A stretch of DNA of 64,000 bases from Rheinheimera sp. EpRS3 (GCF_001513785.1 NZ_LNQS01000009.1:558001-622000), one strand, 5' to 3'. Shown: positions 10,462-20,758, counted from the first letter of the stretch. Made by a program: numbers and translations. The notes: generated by a model not told the origin, from the sequence alone.

Positions 10462-10492
10462 GAAAAAACAAAGGCGCCAAACTGGCGCCTTT
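10462..10492 (-). terminator. Terminator of the DUF3718 gene
   Basis: AAAGGCGCCA-GTT-TGGCGCCTTT on the minus strand, a 10-bp stem followed by G and a T-run, just after the DUF3718 stop. It separates that gene from the gdx promoter. Confidence 0.85.
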
Positions 10493-10510
10493 ATTAAAAG
10501 AATTAGCTTA

Positions 10511-10882
10511 TTAGCTGGCGCTACGCTCTTTGATAGTAGCGATAATTGGCGATGCAGCAAAACCATTGCTTGTTGCCCACTCTGCATCACCTGATGCGGC
10601 AACCAGGCTGCCTGGTAACTGGCTAAGAATAAAGCCTGCAGTATCAGCAGCATTGTGCTTGATAGCATGACGAACCAGTGGTAAACCGTCACATACGATA
10701 CCATCGTATACCGCACGTAAACGTAAACGGTTGTCAGCTAAGGTTTTACGCAGGTTGTTTTTGTTGTCTGCTGCAACGTAAGAGCAGATTGATTGTGCCA
10801 GCTGGTCGTTAGCTGCAACTGGAGTGCTGATAAATGAAGTGGCGGCGATAACAGTAGCTAAGGTGATTAATTTTGCTTTCAT
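10511..10882 (-). CDS. DUF3718 secreted protein under cyclic-di-GMP riboswitch
   Basis: 123-residue protein with a signal peptide (residues 1-24, cut after VAA) and the DUF3718 pattern: ICSYVAADNKNNLRK, then NRLRLRAVYDGIVCDG, then LVRHAIKHNA. Two cysteines, about C33 and C64, could form a disulfide. DUF3718 proteins are small periplasmic or secreted proteins known mostly from Shewanella-like bacteria, with no assigned role. The long leader carries a GEMM-I cyclic-di-GMP aptamer, so production should follow the motile/sessile switch. That hints at a surface or biofilm function, which is inference. Confidence 0.8.
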   Translation of the reverse strand: MKAKLITLATVIAATSFISTPVAANDQLAQSICSYVAADNKNNLRKTLADNRLRLRAVYDGIVCDGLPLVRHAIKHNAADTAGFILSQLPGSLVAASGDAEWATSNGFAASPIIATIKERSAS

Positions 10883-11012
10883 AGTCGTGCTCCAAAATGA
10901 GTTATTTCACAATCTTTAATTAAGCAGCTTCAGTCATTTGAAGTGCTTATCGCGAAAGGACATGCAGCATGTCGAGTAACTCTGACAGAGCAGAATAAAC
11001 ATCGCATTTGCG
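10883..11012 (-). other. Leader between aptamer and DUF3718 start
   Basis: No gene. On the minus strand the stretch holds TCGCA-AA-TGCGA just after the aptamer, a GACATG-CTG-CATGTC hairpin (10970s), and a larger stem AAGCA-CTTCA / TGAAG-TGCTT (10948-10922). One of these may be the expression platform. The ribosome site is GGAGC just before the start. Confidence 0.5.
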
Positions 11013-11106
11013 ACGGCAGCCCAGCTATCGTAGATGTCATTACTTGACAACCCTTAGACCTGAAGCTTTGCGTGTACTTCCTTTCGGAAGACTTGCCTTT
11101 CGAGCG
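11013..11106 (-). ncRNA. Cyclic-di-GMP-I (GEMM-I) riboswitch
   Basis: On the minus strand the sequence follows the GEMM-I consensus in order: AAGGCAAG, a hairpin with a GAAA tetraloop (CTTCCGAAAGGAAG), the hallmark ACGCAAAGC, then CAGGTCTAAG, a second hairpin (TTGTC/GACA type), and GATAGCTGGGCTGCCG. Aligned by eye to the Vibrio cholerae Vc2 aptamer, the tetraloop, the CGCAAAGC core, the tetraloop-receptor strand and the 3' TGCCG closing strand all agree. It lies about 130 nt upstream of the DUF3718 start. No terminator-like T-run separates them, so translational or other control is possible. Confidence 0.9.
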
Positions 11107-11111
11107 AGCGC

Positions 11112-11140
11112 ATTCTAATTAGTGCTCGTTTTTTATGCAA
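11112..11140 (-). promoter_or_regulatory. Promoter of the riboswitch-DUF3718 transcript
   Basis: On the minus strand -35 TTGCAT (11140-11135), a 17-nt spacer and -10 TAGAAT (11117-11112). The predicted start near 11105 coincides with the 5' edge of the cyclic-di-GMP aptamer. Confidence 0.7.
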
Positions 11141-11352
11141 GCTTAATTTGCGCTAGATCAAAATTATTTTTTAAATAAACCGGTTAAGGCTATTAACCAC
11201 CACATTATATAACTGTAGGCACCTTGGTTTACCGCTTTGCACCAGAGCAAAATATATTTAAACATTGGCAGCGGTTTTAGCGTTATGCTGCAGTGATTGT
11301 TCAGCCGGGCAATTATTAGCCCGGTGGCTTATAACACAGGGGTAAAGTGAGC

Positions 11353-11685
11353 ATGATAGTAACCTTTAAATCCAAAGCCAGCGGCGATCTTGTTTATTTT
11401 AAAGATGTGGCGCTTAAATTATTAAAACTAATGGGCCGTGACGAAAAAATTCCATCGGCATTATTTACCGAAGACATTGCAACAGCGCTGGCACAGCTGC
11501 AGCAGGGATTGAATGCGATAGCTGAAACAGAGCGGGAAAAAGCAGCACAAACTGACGCTGAGCAAGTCAACAAAGGGCAAAGCGACACTGGCAAAGCCTA
11601 TATTAGCCTGAACGTACGGGCGATGCCGTTAGTGGAAATGCTGCAAAAGGCACAGAAAAAGCAATGCCCGGTACAATGGGAATAA
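11353..11685 (+). CDS. DUF1840 family protein
   Basis: 110-residue small cytoplasmic protein starting MIVTFKSKASGDLVYFKDVALKLLKLMG, the typical opening of DUF1840. An in-frame GTG at 11347 is also possible and sits closer to the AGGGG ribosome site (11338-11342); I use the ATG because it matches the usual family start. The middle (residues 60-85) is rich in E, K and Q and probably helical or flexible. The function of the family is unknown. It ends 5 bp from the convergent histidine kinase gene. Confidence 0.75.
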   Translation: MIVTFKSKASGDLVYFKDVALKLLKLMGRDEKIPSALFTEDIATALAQLQQGLNAIAETEREKAAQTDAEQVNKGQSDTGKAYISLNVRAMPLVEMLQKAQKKQCPVQWE

Positions 11686-11690
11686 AAAGC

Positions 11691-13014
11691 TTATAGCGCC
11701 GCGGGTGTTTGCCTGGGCAATTGCACCGTGACCTCAAGCCCCGGTGGCTGATTACGCAAACTGATGCCGCCGCCATGCGCCTCGGCAATATCACGGCATA
11801 ATGTCAGGCCAATACCAGAGCCCTGGGGTTTGCTGGTATAAAACGGTACCAGCGCATGTTGTAATACCTGGTCTGTCATACCGCCTCCGCCGTCCTGCAA
11901 TATCAGCAGTAGCTTGTCTGGCGTTTGTTTTATCCGCAGTGAGATTTGCTCTGGGTTGCTGCCGCTTTCATGGGCATTTTTTAGCAAGTTCAGCAGTAAC
12001 TGGGTTAACTGTTGCGGATCGGCCTGCCAGCTTTGGTTTGGCAGTTCGCCCTGCAGTTCAAACTCATATTGATCCTGTAGCTGGTTTATCAGCCTGGGCC
12101 AGTTAATGTCGCACAATTGCGGCGGCGGCAATTTGGCAAACTGAATATAGGCCTGCACAAACTGATTAAGTTGCAGGCAGCGCTCGCTGATGGTGTCAAA
12201 CAATTGCCCCAACGCCGTACTATGTTGCTGCTGCGCCAGCTGGCTGCCAGAAAATGCCAGCGACGATAGCGGCGCCAACGTATTATTCAGTTCATGGCCT
12301 ATTACCCTTAGCAGTTTTTTCCAGGCGTTTAGCTCTTCGCGTTGAATTTCGCGGGTAAGGGGTTTTAGCAAGTACAGCCAGTGCTGCTTCTGGTTAAGCT
12401 GAAACTGGCTGACAGATAAATGCCATACGGCTTGTTCAGTGTTTTCCAGCCGGATCAGGCCTTGCTGGCGGTTATGCAGGGCTGCAGCCAGCTGTGGCTG
12501 CATACCGGTAACGGCAAACAGCTTGCTGCCATCAAAGGCTTTACCGCTGTTAAGTAGCAGCCGTGCGGCCGGGTTAGTCATTAATACGGTATCGCTGGCA
12601 TCGGTTAGCAGCAGCGCCGTCGGGCTGCTTTGTAATACAGTATCAAGCAGTAACTCGCGCTGATATAACGTGGCGCGCTCGGTACGCAGCTGAGCCGACA
12701 TGGCATTTAAGCTGTTAGCCAGGCTGCTAAGCTCATGCACTCTGAGCTGATTAGCGCTGGTGTTAAAACTGCCATCCTGCAGGTTTTGCGCGTGCAGGTT
12801 AAGTGCCTGAATTTCCAGCATTAGCGGTTTTAACGCCTGGCGCAGTAACAGCGCCAAAGCCACCACGCCAACGCATATCACCAGGGTGACGATGGCGTTG
12901 GCAGCAAAAAAAGCGTACTGAACTGCCAGCAACAGCAGGGCGATCGCTGCACATAGCGCATTTAACCGGCTATTGGTGGTTAACTTTGTTAATCCTGGCA
13001 GATAAAAACGCTGC

Positions 13015-13025
<11 letters not shown>
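11691..13025 (-). CDS. NtrY-like sensor histidine kinase
   Basis: 444-residue membrane kinase. Two helices (about 20-62) make a short hairpin with almost no periplasmic loop, so the sensed signal is probably in or near the membrane. A HAMP-like linker, a PAS-like domain (about 125-225), a phospho-acceptor H244 in GHELNNTLAPL, an N-box (NLLKNAHESG) and G-boxes (DGGGGM, GSGIGLTLC) follow. The GHELNN form of the H-box is NtrY/NtrB-like. ATG 13025 is chosen; a longer start at 13076 would overlap the regulator gene by 62 bp. It overlaps the response regulator by 11 bp, so the two are a cognate pair, last in the export operon. Confidence 0.88.
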
Positions 13026-14340
<1,315 letters not shown>

Positions 14341-14343
14341 AGT

Positions 14344-15543
14344 TTATAAGGTCTTAGTCGCGGTAGCGGGTGACACCCTGGTAGCAATAGCTGCAGGATA
14401 CCATGTGGCTACTGTGACACAAAGCAACAAGATAGCGCAGGTTGCCAGCGGTAACCACCAGCTGAGAGGTGGAATACTGATCACCTGTGACAACAGCTGA
14501 TTTAACACTACGGCACAGCCAACACCAGCTATAGCACCCAGTACGGTGCTTAGCCAATTTTCACTTAGCAGCTCGGTGAAAATACGGCGTTTACTGGCCC
14601 CCAGCGCACGTTTAATACCAATTTCCTGCTGGTGCTTTAACGTATGAAAATAAGCATTGCTGTAGCTGGAGATCATACTTACCAGCAACATTAAAACACT
14701 GAGCAAACTTAGCAAGCTGGCCAAGCCAAACTCGTTGCTGTACAAACGTTGCAGTTGCTCTTGCAGGGTACGAACAGAAAAAATTTCAATGTTGCTGTCT
14801 ACCTGTTGCAGCACCTGCGGCAATGCCTGACGAACTGTTTCAACAGTGTCCGCTGTAGTGCGTATTAGCAGGACGTAGCCCCAATCGGCGTTCCACAGCG
14901 GTGCTACCTGAACAGAGTTAAAATTAATTTCAATTTCATTGCGTTTACGCTGGCCGTAAAAGTCTGCCACTACCGCTGCCACCGGGCCGCGATTTAGCTG
15001 TCGGCCGATAGCCGGCTCACCGTCAAACACTTTATTTGCCAGGCTTTGGGTAATCACCACTGGCGACGGCGCTATACCGTCTATGGCAATTTCACTTTGC
15101 GGCAGTTCACCGGCCAGCAGCGGCAGTTGTAGTACGGCAAAAAAATCTGTTGATACATTATAAAGCGGCACACCGTTAGCTTTACTTAATTCTTCGCGAT
15201 CAGGGTCATGTATATTGCCGTTACTACCGCCTTCATGCAGGGGGCTTTGATTACTATAAGCCACTGCAACGACGCCCGGTATAGCACGCACGGCCTCTAA
15301 CTGGCGGACCAGTAAATCACCCAGCGCCGGGTACTGGCGTAGTGCTATGCTGGTTGGTTTTAGCTGTACCTGCAATGTTTGCTGCAATGGCAGCCCGGTA
15401 GGTTGTTGCAGCTTTTGCCGGGTTTGTTGTGCCAGCAACATGCTGTTGAGTAACAGGGCAAATGTCATGGCCAATTGTATTAGTAGCAGTGCTGTTACCA
15501 TTTTGCGCCTGAGCAATGATTTAAACAGTAAATGTAATGGCAT
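14344..15543 (-). CDS. MacB/FtsX-type ABC permease, second of pair
   Basis: 399-residue inner-membrane permease: an N-terminal helix (about 12-33), a large periplasmic MacB-type core domain to about 270, then three C-terminal helices of the FtsX domain (SLLSLLSVLMLLVSMISSY onwards), with the coupling segment HQQEIGIKRALGASKRRIF. The ATG at 15543 is chosen because AAGGAG lies 8 nt before it; the GTG at 15552 overlaps that site. It works with the neighbouring permease, ATPase and adaptor as a mechanotransmission-type exporter. The substrate is unknown; antimicrobial peptides or envelope-stress compounds are common for relatives. Confidence 0.88.
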   Translation of the reverse strand: MPLHLLFKSLLRRKMVTALLLIQLAMTFALLLNSMLLAQQTRQKLQQPTGLPLQQTLQVQLKPTSIALRQYPALGDLLVRQLEAVRAIPGVVAVAYSNQSPLHEGGSNGNIHDPDREELSKANGVPLYNVSTDFFAVLQLPLLAGELPQSEIAIDGIAPSPVVITQSLANKVFDGEPAIGRQLNRGPVAAVVADFYGQRKRNEIEINFNSVQVAPLWNADWGYVLLIRTTADTVETVRQALPQVLQQVDSNIEIFSVRTLQEQLQRLYSNEFGLASLLSLLSVLMLLVSMISSYSNAYFHTLKHQQEIGIKRALGASKRRIFTELLSENWLSTVLGAIAGVGCAVVLNQLLSQVISIPPLSWWLPLATCAILLLCVTVATWYPAAIATRVSPATATKTL

Positions 15544-15548
15544 CAGAG

Positions 15549-16847
15549 TCACTCCTTAAGTTGCTTGTTCAATGAGCCAAAAGAGGCGCGTAATGACGGA
15601 TATAGCGTAACCAGATAACTACACAGTAGGGTAAGTGCTGCAAGTGCAAGCATTAGCTGCAGATCCCAGCTGGCAAACAAACTGTTGGATGGCCACAGAT
15701 AGTTCATTAATTTAATGCCACCATAGGCAATAATAGCGGCCCCGGCGAGTGTGAAAGTACTCATTAGGCCCATATCTACCAGTAACTGTACTTGTAGCTG
15801 GCTGCGGTTAGCTCCCAATGCCCGGCGCAGGCTGAATTCGTACTGGTTACTCAGGTAGCGGTTTAGTGATAAATGGCTGGCATTAAACACGCATACCAGT
15901 AAAAACAGCAGGGTAACAATAGCAAAGGCTTTGATATCGCCGGATTCGCCATCGAAGTAGCTGACAATATCACGCATCATCACTAACTGGTTTGCCTCGG
16001 CGCTGGGGTGGCGGCCTGCAGCTTTTTCATCGGCTACCAGGTTAGCCATAAACTGGCGGTATGCCTGCTGCTGTGCGGGAGTATCTAATTGAACCCAGTA
16101 TTGCAATTGGTGTATGGCTTTTGTACGGCCGTCTGTGGCCAGTTTGCGGTAATCGGCATCTTCGAAAGTAGACGAGTTGGTATTTGATAAATAGTTATAG
16201 TCGTAACCGCTTTCCAGTGGCAGGTAAATGTCTTCTGTCGGATTGAGGTAATTACGGTTAAAAGCATCATAGAGTTTGGGCAGCATTTGCCACTGATCCA
16301 GCACGCCAATGATGGTAAACAACCGATCATCAAGCAGCACTTGTTGCCCTGTTACGTCGGTGCGGCCAAACAGTTTCTCTGCGGTGGCTTTGCTTAACAA
16401 CAACTCGTCCCGTGGCTGATTGTCAGGCCAAATGCTACCGTGCAGCAGCGGCACATCAAACATGCTGAAAAAGTCGCGCTGCGTAATACGCACTGTCACC
16501 GGTGTTGGGGCTTGTTCAGCATTAAGCCGCAGATAGCCGCCGGCACTGTACATAGCCGCTTTAGCACTGGGGATGTCGCTGGCATTAAGTTTGGCGACAT
16601 TGCTGTAGCTTAGCACTGACGGTGGTTTACAGTTGCTGCACTGATAAGGTACCAGCAGCATCATCGGGAAAAACAGCTTGTCGCTTTTAGCCGGCAACGG
16701 ATCGCTGTTAATACGATAGTAAAAAGTGGCATTGCTGAAAAATACCCCCAGCCCCAGGCTTAAGATAAGTACTGTCAGCATATAAGGTAGCGGTGCCCGC
16801 TTTACGCTGAACCAGCTGACTTTGAGGTAGTAAAATAGCTGTTCCAT
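15549..16847 (-). CDS. MacB/FtsX-type ABC permease, first of pair
   Basis: 432-residue permease with the same layout as its neighbour: first helix at about 20-40, periplasmic core domain, three C-terminal helices from about 288. The coupling motif is NQYEFSLRRALGANRSQLQ. A CSNCKP pair of cysteines (about 74-77) in the periplasmic part is unusual and could form a disulfide. The stop codon lies inside the ribosome site of the downstream permease, so the two are translationally linked. Two non-identical half-transporters suggest a heterodimeric membrane unit. Confidence 0.88.
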   Translation of the reverse strand: MEQLFYYLKVSWFSVKRAPLPYMLTVLILSLGLGVFFSNATFYYRINSDPLPAKSDKLFFPMMLLVPYQCSNCKPPSVLSYSNVAKLNASDIPSAKAAMYSAGGYLRLNAEQAPTPVTVRITQRDFFSMFDVPLLHGSIWPDNQPRDELLLSKATAEKLFGRTDVTGQQVLLDDRLFTIIGVLDQWQMLPKLYDAFNRNYLNPTEDIYLPLESGYDYNYLSNTNSSTFEDADYRKLATDGRTKAIHQLQYWVQLDTPAQQQAYRQFMANLVADEKAAGRHPSAEANQLVMMRDIVSYFDGESGDIKAFAIVTLLFLLVCVFNASHLSLNRYLSNQYEFSLRRALGANRSQLQVQLLVDMGLMSTFTLAGAAIIAYGGIKLMNYLWPSNSLFASWDLQLMLALAALTLLCSYLVTLYPSLRASFGSLNKQLKE

Positions 16848-16856
16848 AAAATGTCC

Positions 16857-17555
16857 TTAAGCAGTGTGCTGCGCCAGTGGGTCGTACATAGTAGAGTCGT
16901 GTAACTGGCCGTCGATGATCTGGATATTACGTCCGGCGCGCCGTGCCTGATCTGGGTCGTGCGTTACCATTAAAATGGTGCAGCCTTGCCGGTTAATTTG
17001 TTCCAGCAGTTCCATTACCTGGCGCGCCATTAACGAATCCAGGTTACCGGTAGGTTCGTCGGCCAGTAAAATACGTGGTTCACCGGCAATAGCCCGGGCG
17101 ATGGCCACCCGTTGCTGTTGGCCACCGGACAGCTGGCCCGGCAGGTAATCACGCCGCGCATGCAGGCCAACCAGCTCCAGTGCCCGCTCTATACGCTGCT
17201 TGCGTTCTGCCGCTTTTAAGCCGCGGTAGCGCAGTGGTAATTCGATATTGTCGTAAATGCTGAAGTCTTTAATTAAGTTAAAGCTTTGAAAGATAAAGCC
17301 TATCTTTTCATTGCGCAGTTTGGACAGCGCCGCATCTGACAGCCCTTTTACTGATTTGCCATCCAGTTGGTAGTCACCGCTATCGAAGCTTTCTAGTGTG
17401 CCAAGAATATTCAACAGCGTGGACTTACCCGAGCCAGACGGGCCGGTAAGGGCGGCAAACTCGCCTTCATTTACCTGCAGGTTAACGTCACGCAGGGCAT
17501 GGGTTTCAATTAATTCGGTGCGAAAAACTTTGCCTAAGTTGGTTAGCGTTATCAT
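16857..17555 (-). CDS. MacB/LolD-type ABC ATPase
   Basis: 232-residue nucleotide-binding subunit. Walker A is GPSGSGKST (about 39-47), the signature [14 protein letters not shown] lies near 141, Walker B with [13 protein letters not shown] near 163, and the switch histidine in MVTHDPD. It powers the two permeases encoded just downstream. It ends 9 bp before the first permease gene. Confidence 0.93.
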   Translation of the reverse strand: MITLTNLGKVFRTELIETHALRDVNLQVNEGEFAALTGPSGSGKSTLLNILGTLESFDSGDYQLDGKSVKGLSDAALSKLRNEKIGFIFQSFNLIKDFSIYDNIELPLRYRGLKAAERKQRIERALELVGLHARRDYLPGQLSGGQQQRVAIARAIAGEPRILLADEPTGNLDSLMARQVMELLEQINRQGCTILMVTHDPDQARRAGRNIQIIDGQLHDSTMYDPLAQHTA

Positions 17556-17586
17556 TTGTTATTCCTATATGTAATTCGTTGCATGG

Positions 17587-18855
17587 TTAATTCAGGTTTA
17601 CCCGGTTTTGATCTTTAAAGTCGGCTAAATTGGAAATGACCCATTGCTCGCCCTCGGTGGCACCGCTGAGTATTTCTACCCACTGTACCGATAAGGCGCC
17701 TAATTCAACCGGCTTGCGTATGGCCTGGTTATTCAGCACCTGATAGGCCTGGCGGCCGCCACCTGAGCTGATAAAATCACCGCGGGCAATTTTCAGCACA
17801 TTTTCTTTATGCTCCAGTATTACCCGTGCGGTTAAGCGCTGGCTCTGGCGCAGTTGCCGGCTGTCGGCCTGGCTAAAGCGCACCCTGGCACTGACCTGAT
17901 TGCTGCGCACTTCCGGCGCAATGTAGCTAATGGCACCGCTTAACTGTTGGTTGCCTAAATCGACTTCTACCTGCTGGCCGGGTAATAAATCGCGGGCATA
18001 GCTTTCCGGTACAGCAAGTTCGGCTTCGTATTGGCTTAAATCAATAACGGTTAACAGCGCCTGGCCTGGTAGCACGTGGCTTTGTTGCTCAACCAGCCAG
18101 TTACCGAGCTGACCGGTAACCGGCGCAGTAATATTTAATGCGGTGACTTTGCGCTCCAACTCGTTTACCACCAGTTGCTGGCGGTGAATATCCTGCTCTC
18201 GTGAGCTGAGCTCAAAGCTGAGTTTGTCTTTTGCCAGTTCAACTTTGCGCTTGGCGTGATCAAATTCCAATTCCGCTTTAGTGAGATTGTCGGTGGCGAT
18301 ATCAAAATCCAGTTTGCGAATGACGCCAAGTTCAATCGATTGGGTCGCCCGTTGCAATTCGCGCCTTGCTGCCAGTAAATTTACCTGAGCGGCATTCATT
18401 ACCTGCTCCATATCCAGCTGTTGTTCACGCGCATCTAACTCTGCACGTTCAGCTTCGCTTTGCATGCTGGCTAATACGGCTTGTTGTTGTTGTAAATCGT
18501 TTTGCAGGGCCGGGCTGGTAATGGTAGCCAGTAAATCGCCCAGCGTTACTGCTTCGCCCGGCTGTTTAAATAACTGCACCTGGCCGGTTTCCTGGCTGTA
18601 CAGGGTAGGGGCATTGGCGGCCACAATACGGCCCTGCACCGCTATATCGCGCACTAAATCACCGCGCTGCACACTGGCAAACTGCATTTGGCTGCGTGGT
18701 AAAACTAAACTGGCACTTTCGCCAACCGATTGAAAAAACGCCACCGCCAGTACCAAAGTGGTACCGGCGATAGCAACGGCTGGGAGAAACCGGCGCAGCG
18801 CGCTTTTAGCCGGGCGCTGAATAATATTGTCTTGTTGTTCTGTACCCTGGATCAT
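17587..18855 (-). CDS. MacA/HlyD-type periplasmic adaptor protein
   Basis: 422-residue membrane-fusion protein, first gene of the export operon. One N-terminal helix (about 25-45) anchors it; a barrel-sandwich/lipoyl half-motif follows (GDLVRDIAVQGRI), then a long alpha-helical hairpin (about 95-215, coiled-coil), the second lipoyl half and beta-barrel. It should bridge the ABC permeases to an outer-membrane channel, which is not encoded here. ATG 18855 is preferred over TTG 18882, because the latter falls at the predicted sigma-54 transcription start and would leave no leader. Confidence 0.87.
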   Translation of the reverse strand: MIQGTEQQDNIIQRPAKSALRRFLPAVAIAGTTLVLAVAFFQSVGESASLVLPRSQMQFASVQRGDLVRDIAVQGRIVAANAPTLYSQETGQVQLFKQPGEAVTLGDLLATITSPALQNDLQQQQAVLASMQSEAERAELDAREQQLDMEQVMNAAQVNLLAARRELQRATQSIELGVIRKLDFDIATDNLTKAELEFDHAKRKVELAKDKLSFELSSREQDIHRQQLVVNELERKVTALNITAPVTGQLGNWLVEQQSHVLPGQALLTVIDLSQYEAELAVPESYARDLLPGQQVEVDLGNQQLSGAISYIAPEVRSNQVSARVRFSQADSRQLRQSQRLTARVILEHKENVLKIARGDFISSGGGRQAYQVLNNQAIRKPVELGALSVQWVEILSGATEGEQWVISNLADFKDQNRVNLN

Positions 18856-18893
18856 CGTTACTGTGCTCTTATCCGTTAGCAATGTAGTGTTAT

Positions 18894-18909
18894 AGCAGCT
18901 TTAATGCCA
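18894..18909 (-). promoter_or_regulatory. Sigma-54 promoter of the export operon
   Basis: Minus strand TGGCATTAAAGCTGCT (18909-18894) fits the -24/-12 consensus TGGCACG-N4-TTGCW, with GG and GC separated by the required 12 bp from first base to first base. Transcription would start about 12 bp further on, near 18884, giving a leader of about 30 nt before the ATG at 18855. The operon itself encodes an NtrC-family activator. Confidence 0.78.
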
Positions 18910-18964
18910 ACATTTAACTATTTGAATTTTAATGATTTGTTGTGTTTTGGATGGCTTTTGAAAG

Positions 18965-19006
18965 TGTCCGCGGACATTTGCAGTGTCCGCAGCAAAGTTG
19001 CGGACA
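18965..19006. promoter_or_regulatory. TGTCCGC palindrome cluster, likely activator sites
   Basis: TGTCCGCGGACA (18965-18976) is a perfect 12-bp palindrome. A second, spaced pair follows: TGTCCGCA (18984-18991) and TGCGGACA (18999-19006). The centres lie about 60 and 85 bp upstream of the -24 element at 18909, the normal place for enhancer sites of sigma-54 activators. The cognate protein is most simply the regulator encoded at 13015-14340. The same sites lie 70-110 bp upstream of the divergent DUF3667 start. Confidence 0.65.
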
Positions 19007-19073
19007 ACAGTTGCCAAAACAATTGCTTAACGTAGAATCGGTGTTGCAGATAATAATAAAGCATGAGACTAAA

Positions 19074-20000
19074 ATGGATTTATCCGCCCAACAGTGTGAT
19101 AACTGCTACACCACCTTACAAGCCAGCTTTTGCCATCAGTGTGGCCAGGAAAAGAAAAGCTACATTCGTAATGTCAGTGGTGTGGTAACAGAATTTTTCG
19201 GTGAGTTTAGTAACTGGGATACCCGCGTCTGGCGCACACTGGTGCCGCTGTGGTTCCGGCCCGGTTATTTAAGCCGCCGTTATGTGCAAGGCCACCGCGT
19301 ACCTTATGTACCGCCATTGCGGCTGTATTTATTTACCTCAATTATTGCCTTTTTGCTGTTTGCTAAATTAGTGCCGGAACAAGTCGTTACGGTAAATACG
19401 CCAAACGCTAATACTCAGCTAGCTGCTGATGGCAATACAGCAAACCAGACAGAAAATATTCCCGGCCTGATAAGCGGCATTAATGAAGGTGTAAAAAAGC
19501 AGGGGCCGACTGATAACGATCTGATGTTTTTATCAGATGACGACAAAGACATCTTTTACACTAAACTGGATGCTATTATTGCCAACCCAAAACTGGCGAT
19601 AAATAAATTCTTTAGTCTGGCGCCGCAAATGATGTTTTTGCTACTGCCATTATTTGCGCTGCTGCTTAAGCTGCTGTATATCCGCTCAGAGCGGTATTAT
19701 ACCGAGCACTTAATTGTAGCACTGCACAGTCACAGTTTTATTCTGCAGTTCTCAGTGTTGTACCTGGCATTGCAGGCTCTTGCTGCTGTTAGCTGGCCCT
19801 GGCTGGCGCAGCCCATTGAATGGCTGGCTACGGCGACCCTGATTTGGATCCCAACTTATTTATTGTTAAGCCAAAAATTTTACTACCAGCAAGGCTGGGG
19901 TAAAACCCTGCTGAAATTCTGGCTTACCAGCGCGTTGTATAACATATTGTTTATGTCTGCAATTATTGGCTTAATTATCTTAAGTATTTTGTGGTCTTAA
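19074..20000 (+). CDS. DUF3667 membrane protein
   Basis: 308-residue DUF3667 protein. It starts with a zinc-ribbon-like set of cysteines C8, C11, C20 and C23 (CDNC, then CHQCGQ), then a conserved region (WRTLVPLWFRPGYLSRRYVQGHR) followed by a helix at about 90-108 and three or four more from about residue 180 to the end. The ATG at 19074 is used; an upstream in-frame start at 18942 would run through the palindrome cluster. The function is unknown. It is divergent from the sigma-54 export operon and shares its control region, so a linked role is possible. Confidence 0.8.
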   Translation: MDLSAQQCDNCYTTLQASFCHQCGQEKKSYIRNVSGVVTEFFGEFSNWDTRVWRTLVPLWFRPGYLSRRYVQGHRVPYVPPLRLYLFTSIIAFLLFAKLVPEQVVTVNTPNANTQLAADGNTANQTENIPGLISGINEGVKKQGPTDNDLMFLSDDDKDIFYTKLDAIIANPKLAINKFFSLAPQMMFLLLPLFALLLKLLYIRSERYYTEHLIVALHSHSFILQFSVLYLALQALAAVSWPWLAQPIEWLATATLIWIPTYLLLSQKFYYQQGWGKTLLKFWLTSALYNILFMSAIIGLIILSILWS

Positions 20001-20099
20001 ATGGGTAGCGCAAAAAGATAAAGCTTAAAATCTGCGCTGCAGCGTACAGCGGCCTGCTATCTTTATTGCTAAAACCCACAACTAGCAGGCGGCTGACAA

Positions 20100-20639
20100 A
20101 TGGCACAGTTTCTGGACGTAATTATCGGCAGTTTTCTTGGCAGCAGTGTGGTAACTGCATTACTGGGCGTGCTGTTTTTACGGCGCAATAAAACTATTGA
20201 AACCCAGATAGAAGCCCAGTTTAGCCAGGGCTTAAAGGTGTTTGAATCTACCCGCAACTGGAAAGAGCAAGCACTGGCCGAACTGTTTGGCCCGATGCAA
20301 ATGCAGTTAGAGCGCACCAAGCGCGCCTTTCAGCGCTGGGATAATAAAAACCTGCATTTAGAAGCCGAGGTTATTCAAAAGGGCAATATCGCCATTCGAG
20401 ATCTGTTACTGGCTAAAGGCCACCTGATCCCCGCACAGCTAATGGCCCACGCCGTTAGCCTGATAGAACACTACGACGCCTGGATAGAAGCCTATAACCG
20501 CATTCGCAATGACAATAACCTGACCGCCCAAACCGATTTCGTGTTTGTCGGCCCGGCAGGGTATCCCTTTCCGACCAAAGCAGAACAAGCATTTAAAGAC
20601 GAGTTTCACGCCTTGCAGCAAGCGTTGTATGGCGTGTAA
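20100..20639 (+). CDS. Conserved hypothetical membrane-anchored protein
   Basis: 179 residues, no family recognised. One N-terminal helix (about 6-28, IIGSFLGSSVVTALLGVLFL) is followed by a mostly helical cytoplasmic domain with a charged stretch (WKEQALAELFGPMQMQLERTKRAF) likely to form coiled coils. Base composition resembles the core genome, unlike the next genes. The ribosome site is weak. A later segment (HAVSLIEHYDAWIEAYNRIR) is also helical. Confidence 0.6.
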   Translation: MAQFLDVIIGSFLGSSVVTALLGVLFLRRNKTIETQIEAQFSQGLKVFESTRNWKEQALAELFGPMQMQLERTKRAFQRWDNKNLHLEAEVIQKGNIAIRDLLLAKGHLIPAQLMAHAVSLIEHYDAWIEAYNRIRNDNNLTAQTDFVFVGPAGYPFPTKAEQAFKDEFHALQQALYGV

Positions 20640-20758
20640 ATTAAAATAAATTGCATGGATAACATAAATATTTTGGTAAATTTATTTTTGTTAGGAACAT
20701 TCATTGGGTGAAATCGTATATGGTCCGAATTATAAAATTGTTACATTGGAGGCGGTAG

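Noticed and set aside
10411..10716. 101-codon minus-strand frame over the DUF3718 gene end and the gdx promoter
   Set aside because: Overlaps DUF3718, its terminator and the gdx promoter in another frame; no family resemblance.
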